Source: Acidimicrobiia bacterium
GTDB lineage: Bacteria > Actinomycetota > Acidimicrobiia > Spongiisociales > UBA5794
Length of the DNA: 9,552 nt
Direction: 5' to 3'
Assembly (NCBI GenBank): GCA_030598905.1
Contig: JAUVPA010000050.1
Coordinates: 1 to 9,552 of the forward strand
Of the stretch, positions 6,601 to 9,552 are shown in pieces. A program made the translations under genes and the position numbers. Within the stretch, counting starts at the first letter, position 1; each line of letters opens with the position of its first letter. The notes beneath the pieces were generated by a model. It did not search any database, was not told the origin of the DNA, and worked only from the letters and a program-made list of their open reading frames with translations.

Positions 6601-7097
6601 CCGTCGCCCTCGCTTGCAGGGGCCATCGCCGTTTGGAATCCGTCGTGCAGACTCCGAACGGCTTTCTCGATATCTCCTCCCGCGACAATGCAGCTGATCC
6701 GAATGGGAGAAGTGGAGATCATCTCGATGTTGATCCCATGGTCGGACAGGATGCGAAACATCTTCGCTGCTATTCCCGACTCCGACTTCATACCTGCACC
6801 GACCAGCGACACCTTGGCGATGTCCTCGTCGACATCCACGCCACCAGCTCCCACATCCGTCGACACAGAGCCCGCCACATCGAGTGCCGAGGCGATTGAT
6901 GACTTAGGAACTGTGAAGCTGATATCGGTGATGCCGTCGCGCGACACGTTCTGAACGATCATGTCGACGTTCACCCCCGCCCTTGCCAGCGGCTCGAAGA
7001 GCGTGGCCGCAACACCCGGCTTGTCGGGCACACCGTGAACGGTGACCTTCGCCTCGGATGTGTCGTGGGCGATACCGCGGATGATCGCTTCTTCCAT
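6597..7097 (-). CDS. lysC: Aspartate kinase beta (regulatory) subunit from an internal in-frame start
   Basis: The Met codon at 7097-7095 (residue 246 of the full enzyme) is preceded by AAGGAGG (7109-7103 on the minus strand) with a five-base spacer. This is the strongest ribosome-binding site in the operon and stronger than anything before the full-length start. The product would be 166 residues, beginning 'MEEAIIRGIAHDTSEAKVTV' and consisting of the two ACT domains. In C. glutamicum and B. subtilis, known alpha2beta2 aspartokinases make a beta subunit from an in-frame internal start; the C. glutamicum beta subunit begins at the matching 'MEE' position. Expression here is inferred, not shown. 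Confidence 0.7.
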   Translation of the reverse strand: MEEAIIRGIAHDTSEAKVTVHGVPDKPGVAATLFEPLARAGVNVDMIVQNVSRDGITDISFTVPKSSIASALDVAGSVSTDVGAGGVDVDEDIAKVSLVGAGMKSESGIAAKMFRILSDHGINIEMISTSPIRISCIVAGGDIEKAVRSLHDGFQTAMAPASEGDG

Positions 7098-7832
7098 CGT
7101 CTCCTCCTTCACCCAGGTTCCCATATCTGTGGTGAAAGACGAACGGACGTGGATCGGAATGTTGTAACGGCGCCCGAATTCGACGCTCCGCCCCATCAAC
7201 ACACCGGACCCCGCAACCGACATCTCGAGCATCTCCTGATAGGAGATCTCGTCGATCTTGCGGGCATCCGGAACGATGCGCGGATCGGCCGTGAACACAC
7301 CGTCCACGTCGGTGTAGATCTCACACACGTCGGCGCCAAGAACCGCGGCGAGGGCTGCCGCCGTGGCGTCCGAGCCACCCCGACCGAGGGTGGTCACGTC
7401 TCGCGAGTCTGGGCTGACACCCTGGAAGCCGGCGACGATCACAACCTTCCCGGAGTCGAGGCCCGCCCGAACACGGTCCCCGCTGATCTCGACGATCTCG
7501 GCCTGGCCATGGGTCGCCGTCGTCAGAATCCCCGCCTGAGAACCGGTCAGACTCATCGCAGGAACTCCACGATCCTCGATCGCCATGGCACACAAGGCCA
7601 TCGATACCCGTTCGCCCGCGGTCAGCAACATGTCCATCTCTCGCGGATGGTCGCGATCGGCAACTCTTTTGGCGAGGTCAATCAGATCGTCGGTTGTTCG
7701 CCCCATGGCGGACACAACCACAACAACCTCGTTGCCAGCTCGGAACGTGTCGACGACACGTTTGGCCACGTCGCGAATCCGATCGGCGTCGGCGACGGAC
7801 GTTCCACCGTACTTCTGGACGATGAGGGGCAT
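6597..7832 (-). CDS. lysC: Aspartate kinase (aspartokinase), alpha form
   Basis: This 411-residue enzyme phosphorylates aspartate, the committed step of the aspartate pathway. The kinase domain starts with 'QKYGGTSV' (residues 6-13) and includes 'TAGERVSMAL' (71-80), 'GFQGVSPD' (135-142), 'TTLGRGGSD' (147-155) and 'EIYTDVDGVFTADPR' (171-185). Two ACT domains, the allosteric part, follow: 'VTVHGVPDKPGVAATLFE' (about 263-280) and 'VSLVGAGMKSESGIAAKMF' (about 341-359). Length and layout match the actinobacterial alpha/beta aspartokinases such as C. glutamicum LysC (421 residues), usually feedback-inhibited by lysine plus threonine. I chose the ATG at 7832 because the conserved protein begins at 'MPLIVQKYGG'. 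The frame stays open upstream to 8150 but that part reads as the opposite strand of the cyclophilin gene. There is no Shine-Dalgarno before 7832, so it may be leaderless. It forms an operon with asd. Confidence 0.96.
   Translation of the reverse strand: MPLIVQKYGGTSVADADRIRDVAKRVVDTFRAGNEVVVVVSAMGRTTDDLIDLAKRVADRDHPREMDMLLTAGERVSMALCAMAIEDRGVPAMSLTGSQAGILTTATHGQAEIVEISGDRVRAGLDSGKVVIVAGFQGVSPDSRDVTTLGRGGSDATAAALAAVLGADVCEIYTDVDGVFTADPRIVPDARKIDEISYQEMLEMSVAGSGVLMGRSVEFGRRYNIPIHVRSSFTTDMGTWVKEETMEEAIIRGIAHDTSEAKVTVHGVPDKPGVAATLFEPLARAGVNVDMIVQNVSRDGITDISFTVPKSSIASALDVAGSVSTDVGAGGVDVDEDIAKVSLVGAGMKSESGIAAKMFRILSDHGINIEMISTSPIRISCIVAGGDIEKAVRSLHDGFQTAMAPASEGDG
7103..7109 (-). promoter_or_regulatory. 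Internal ribosome-binding site for the LysC beta subunit
   Basis: Read on the minus strand this is AAGGAGG followed by AGACG and ATG, within the lysC coding region. Its near-perfect match and spacing decide the internal start at 7097. Confidence 0.7.
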
Positions 7833-7841
7833 GAGGGGAGG

Positions 7842-7862
7842 GTAGGAGGTAGGACGTAGGAG
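7842..7862. repeat. Three tandem heptamers GTAGGA(G/C)
   Basis: GTAGGAG (7842-7848), GTAGGAC (7849-7855) and GTAGGAG (7856-7862) lie head to tail in the 54-base gap between the divergent lysC and cyclophilin starts, preceded by the related GAGGGGAGG. On the plus strand the last copy supplies AGGAGGT, a ribosome-binding-site match for the cyclophilin gene. On the minus strand the run is pyrimidine-rich just before the lysC ATG. Confidence 0.75.
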
Positions 7863-7886
7863 GTCACGAGCCATAGGCTCGCCGTC
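7858..7886 (+). promoter_or_regulatory. Shine-Dalgarno plus hairpin leader of the cyclophilin gene
   Basis: AGGAGGT (7858-7864) is 22 bases before the ATG at 7887, too far for normal use. Between them CGAGCC (7867-7872) and GGCTCG (7876-7881) form a perfect 6-bp stem with an ATA loop. Folding it removes 15 bases and leaves an effective spacing of 7 bases. No alternative in-frame start exists between the two. The role is inferred. Confidence 0.45.
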
Positions 7887-8651
7887 ATGTCTCGTCGTAC
7901 TGTCTCGTTGGTTGCGTTCGTGCTTGTTCTCGGCGCGTGTGGAAGCACGCAGGAAGAAAGCAACACCACGACCATCTCTCCTGTCTCGACGATTCCGCCG
8001 ACATCGACCACGTCGGCTCCTACGGCACCTCCCCAAACAGAGGCTGTTCCGGTCGTGCCGCAGTCTTATGCCGAATTCCGAGATCAGCCGACGGCTTGTG
8101 ACTCCGAACAGCCCGAGGAAGCCACGGAAATGACGTTCGACACCCCACAAGACATGGGAGCGGATGCGTCGGTCACGGTGATCATTCAGACATCGTGCGG
8201 CCCGATCACCCTCGAACTCGACGCCGCCGCCGCGCCCGAGACCGTCAACTCCTTCCTCTTCCTAGCAGAGCAGGGATTCTTCGACGGAACCGTCTCGCAT
8301 CGGGTCCTTCCCGGGTTCATCATCCAGGCGGGTGACCCAACTGCAACCGGTTTCGGCGGACCGGGATACGCCGTGCCCGACGAATTCCCTCCTGGTGATT
8401 TCACCTACACCCGCGGAACACTGGCCATGGCAAACGCCGGGCCGGGTACATCGGGCAGCTAATTCTTCATCGTTCTCGACGATGTCGGCCTCCCGCCGCA
8501 ATACTCGGTCTTCGGGACCGTCGTGGATGGATTCGATGTCCTCGACGCGATAGCGACAGTCGAACTCGGAGCCGCACCGGGGAGTCGCGATCCATCTCCA
8601 TCGACTCCGTTGCAAACCATCTATCTCGAGGCCGTCGAGGTCGACAAGTAA
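7887..8651 (+). pseudogene. Cyclophilin-type peptidyl-prolyl isomerase lipoprotein, interrupted by in-frame TAA
   Basis: The frame encodes an exported cyclophilin that would catalyse cis-trans isomerisation of proline bonds outside the membrane. A signal peptide with lipobox LGAC (Cys18) is followed by a Thr/Ser/Pro-rich linker (about 20-60), then the isomerase domain from about residue 95 with 'SHRVLPGFIIQAGDP', which contains the catalytic Arg, and 'LAMANAGPGTSGS'. A TAA at 8460-8462 then replaces the Gln of the near-universal 'GSQFF' motif (Gln111 in human cyclophilin A). The same frame continues without loss: 'FFIVLDDVGLPPQYSVFGTV' and on to TAA at 8649-8651, 62 further codons with normal conservation. 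As read, the product is a 191-residue protein lacking the last third of the fold. It could be a recent nonsense mutation, a base error in the assembly, or a suppressed stop; the intact downstream part argues against old decay. Confidence 0.85.
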
Positions 8652-8660
8652 CATTGGCGC

Positions 8661-8828
8661 ATGGCGACGGAGAAGAGAGATCGACAGAGGGCAAATCGCG
8701 CCGAGAAACAAGCTGCCGAGGCCAAGCGGCAGCGGCGGCTGCACACGTTCGATCTCGTCAAGAAATGGGCGTTGTGGGGTGTGCTGATTGTTGCCGCGGT
8801 CCTCATCGCCAACTTCTTCCTCGGCTGA
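8661..8828 (+). CDS. Small basic single-pass membrane protein (55 residues)
   Basis: The predicted protein has a strongly basic, helix-prone N-terminal half ('MATEKRDRQRANRAEKQAAE', then 'AKRQRR'), a short linker 'LHTFDLVKKW', and one hydrophobic span 'ALWGVLIVAAVLIANFFL' ending two residues before the stop. It starts 9 bases after the end of the cyclophilin frame, and its TGA directly abuts the ATG of the next gene, which supports it as a real coding region in one unit. The N-terminal half resembles the basic cytoplasmic leader seen before the membrane anchor in many actinobacterial cyclophilins; here it is a separate frame beside one. I do not recognise a named family. Topology would be N-terminus inside. 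Confidence 0.65.
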   Translation: MATEKRDRQRANRAEKQAAEAKRQRRLHTFDLVKKWALWGVLIVAAVLIANFFLG

Positions 8829-9552
8829 ATGGCAGTCGACCTCCACACGCACTCATCGGCATCCGACGGGACCGACAGTCCGACCGAGCTGATCACCAAG
8901 GCCGCCGCCATAGGCCTCACCGCGGTCGCGTTGACCGATCACGACACCACCCAAGGCATCCCCGAAGCGCAACGAGCGGCTGCGGAACACCGAATCGATC
9001 TCGTGCCCGGCACCGAGCTATCAGTGGAATGGCCGACGGGGAAGATGCACATGCTCGTGCTGTTTCTCGAGCCGGGCCCGGGCCCTCTCCAGGACCGCCT
9101 CGTCGAGTTACGCCGGGGTCGCCACGCCCGCAACGAGACCATCGTTGCTCGCCTGAGCGACCTGGGATACCCACTCACGTTGGAAGACGTGCTCGACCAG
9201 GCTGCCGGCGAGTCTGTGGGGCGCCCTCACATTGCAGACGCCCTCATCGAGAAGGGGCACTTCACCTCACGGCGCCAGGTGTTTGACGAATTACTTCGCG
9301 ATGGGGGCCCGGCCTACGTCGAACTGACCCGCCTCGGAGCGTTCGACGTCATCGATCTCGCCCGAAGAAGTGATGCCCTCACCTCCGTTGCCCATCCGTA
9401 CACCATCGGTCTCTCACGAACCGAATACGCCGAAGCTTTCGAACGGCTCGCGGATGCCGGCCTCTCGGCAATCGAGTCGCACCACACCGAGCAGAGCCCA
9501 GAATTGCGCGACCATCTCGCCAGGATCGCGGACGACCTCGGTCTGCTCACCA
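8829..9552 (+). CDS. PHP-domain phosphoesterase (YciV/TrpH type), 3' truncated by window
   Basis: The frame is open from ATG 8829 to the right edge (241 codons seen). Metal-binding PHP motifs are in order: 'DLHTHSSASDGT' (residues 4-15, HxH at 6 and 8), 'LTDHDT' (35-40), 'GTELS' with Glu63, His74, 'GRPHIADALIEKG' (131-143), 'AHPY' with His189, and 'ESHH' (216-219). This order matches the YciV/TrpH group, whose characterised members are nucleoside 3',5'-bisphosphate phosphatases or 5'-3' trimming RNases (RnaAM). Roughly 40-50 residues with the final Asp-His metal ligands lie outside the window. It starts on the base after the TGA of the small membrane protein, with no ribosome-binding site of its own, so it is probably translated by re-initiation. 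The exact substrate is not determinable here. Confidence 0.92.
   Translation, partial: MAVDLHTHSSASDGTDSPTELITKAAAIGLTAVALTDHDTTQGIPEAQRAAAEHRIDLVPGTELSVEWPTGKMHMLVLFLEPGPGPLQDRLVELRRGRHARNETIVARLSDLGYPLTLEDVLDQAAGESVGRPHIADALIEKGHFTSRRQVFDELLRDGGPAYVELTRLGAFDVIDLARRSDALTSVAHPYTIGLSRTEYAEAFERLADAGLSAIESHHTEQSPELRDHLARIADDLGLLT

Noticed and set aside
7035..7859. 274-codon open frame on the plus strand opposite lysC
   Set aside because: It is the antisense shadow of the conserved aspartokinase frame, with His/Gly/Arg-rich composition, no recognisable motif and no ribosome-binding site. High GC commonly opens such frames.
8460..8462. Selenocysteine insertion as an explanation of the cyclophilin stop
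   Set aside because: The codon is TAA, not TGA, and the conserved residue at this position is Gln, not Cys. I also see no obvious SECIS-like hairpin immediately after it.
8262..8852. 196-codon minus-strand frame across the cyclophilin gene and small membrane protein
   Set aside because: It lies opposite two plus-strand frames with clear protein signatures and has none of its own.

Overview
The window reads as chromosomal, housekeeping DNA from a high-GC Gram-positive bacterium (Actinomycetota). The main lineage marker is a WhiB-type iron-sulfur protein, a family essentially restricted to that phylum and its phages. The high-GC codon use, GTG starts and actinobacterial style of the aspartokinase and cyclophilin genes agree. 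The class cannot be fixed from the sequence; a deep-branching actinobacterium such as an acidimicrobial-type lineage is a guess. There is no transposase, integrase, CRISPR array or phage gene, and no gene-free stretch longer than 300 bases.

Layout from left to right. (1) Selenocysteine machinery: the 3' end of selA, followed one base later by a complete selB. (2) On the minus strand, a WhiB-like regulator whose 3' end overlaps the selB 3' end, and upstream of it an NfeD-family membrane protein. (3) Divergent from nfeD on the plus strand, a stand-alone receiver-domain protein, then a CorC/CNNM-type transporter whose ribosome-binding site and ATG lie inside a strong hairpin. (4) A tRNA-Pro(CGG) gene with encoded CCA, an intrinsic terminator, and a perfect 22-bp inverted repeat that runs into the end of asd. 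(5) On the minus strand, the lysC-asd operon (first two steps of the aspartate pathway), joined by an ATGA overlap; lysC carries an internal strong ribosome-binding site for a separate regulatory (beta) subunit. (6) On the plus strand, a cyclophilin-type lipoprotein broken by one in-frame TAA, a 55-residue basic membrane protein, and a PHP-domain phosphoesterase that runs off the right edge. These last three look like one transcription unit.

Functionally, selA and selB charge and deliver selenocysteine, so the organism should make at least one selenoprotein, although none is encoded here. LysC and Asd convert aspartate to aspartate semialdehyde for lysine/diaminopimelate, threonine and methionine. 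The other genes are membrane, regulatory and protein-folding functions without an obvious shared pathway.

I found no convincing undescribed multi-gene system. The observations most worth a second look are small-scale: the TAA replacing the conserved active-site Gln codon of the cyclophilin, the start-codon hairpin of the CorC-like gene, the long inverted repeat at the asd end, the internal lysC start, and the heptamer-repeat/hairpin leader of the cyclophilin gene.
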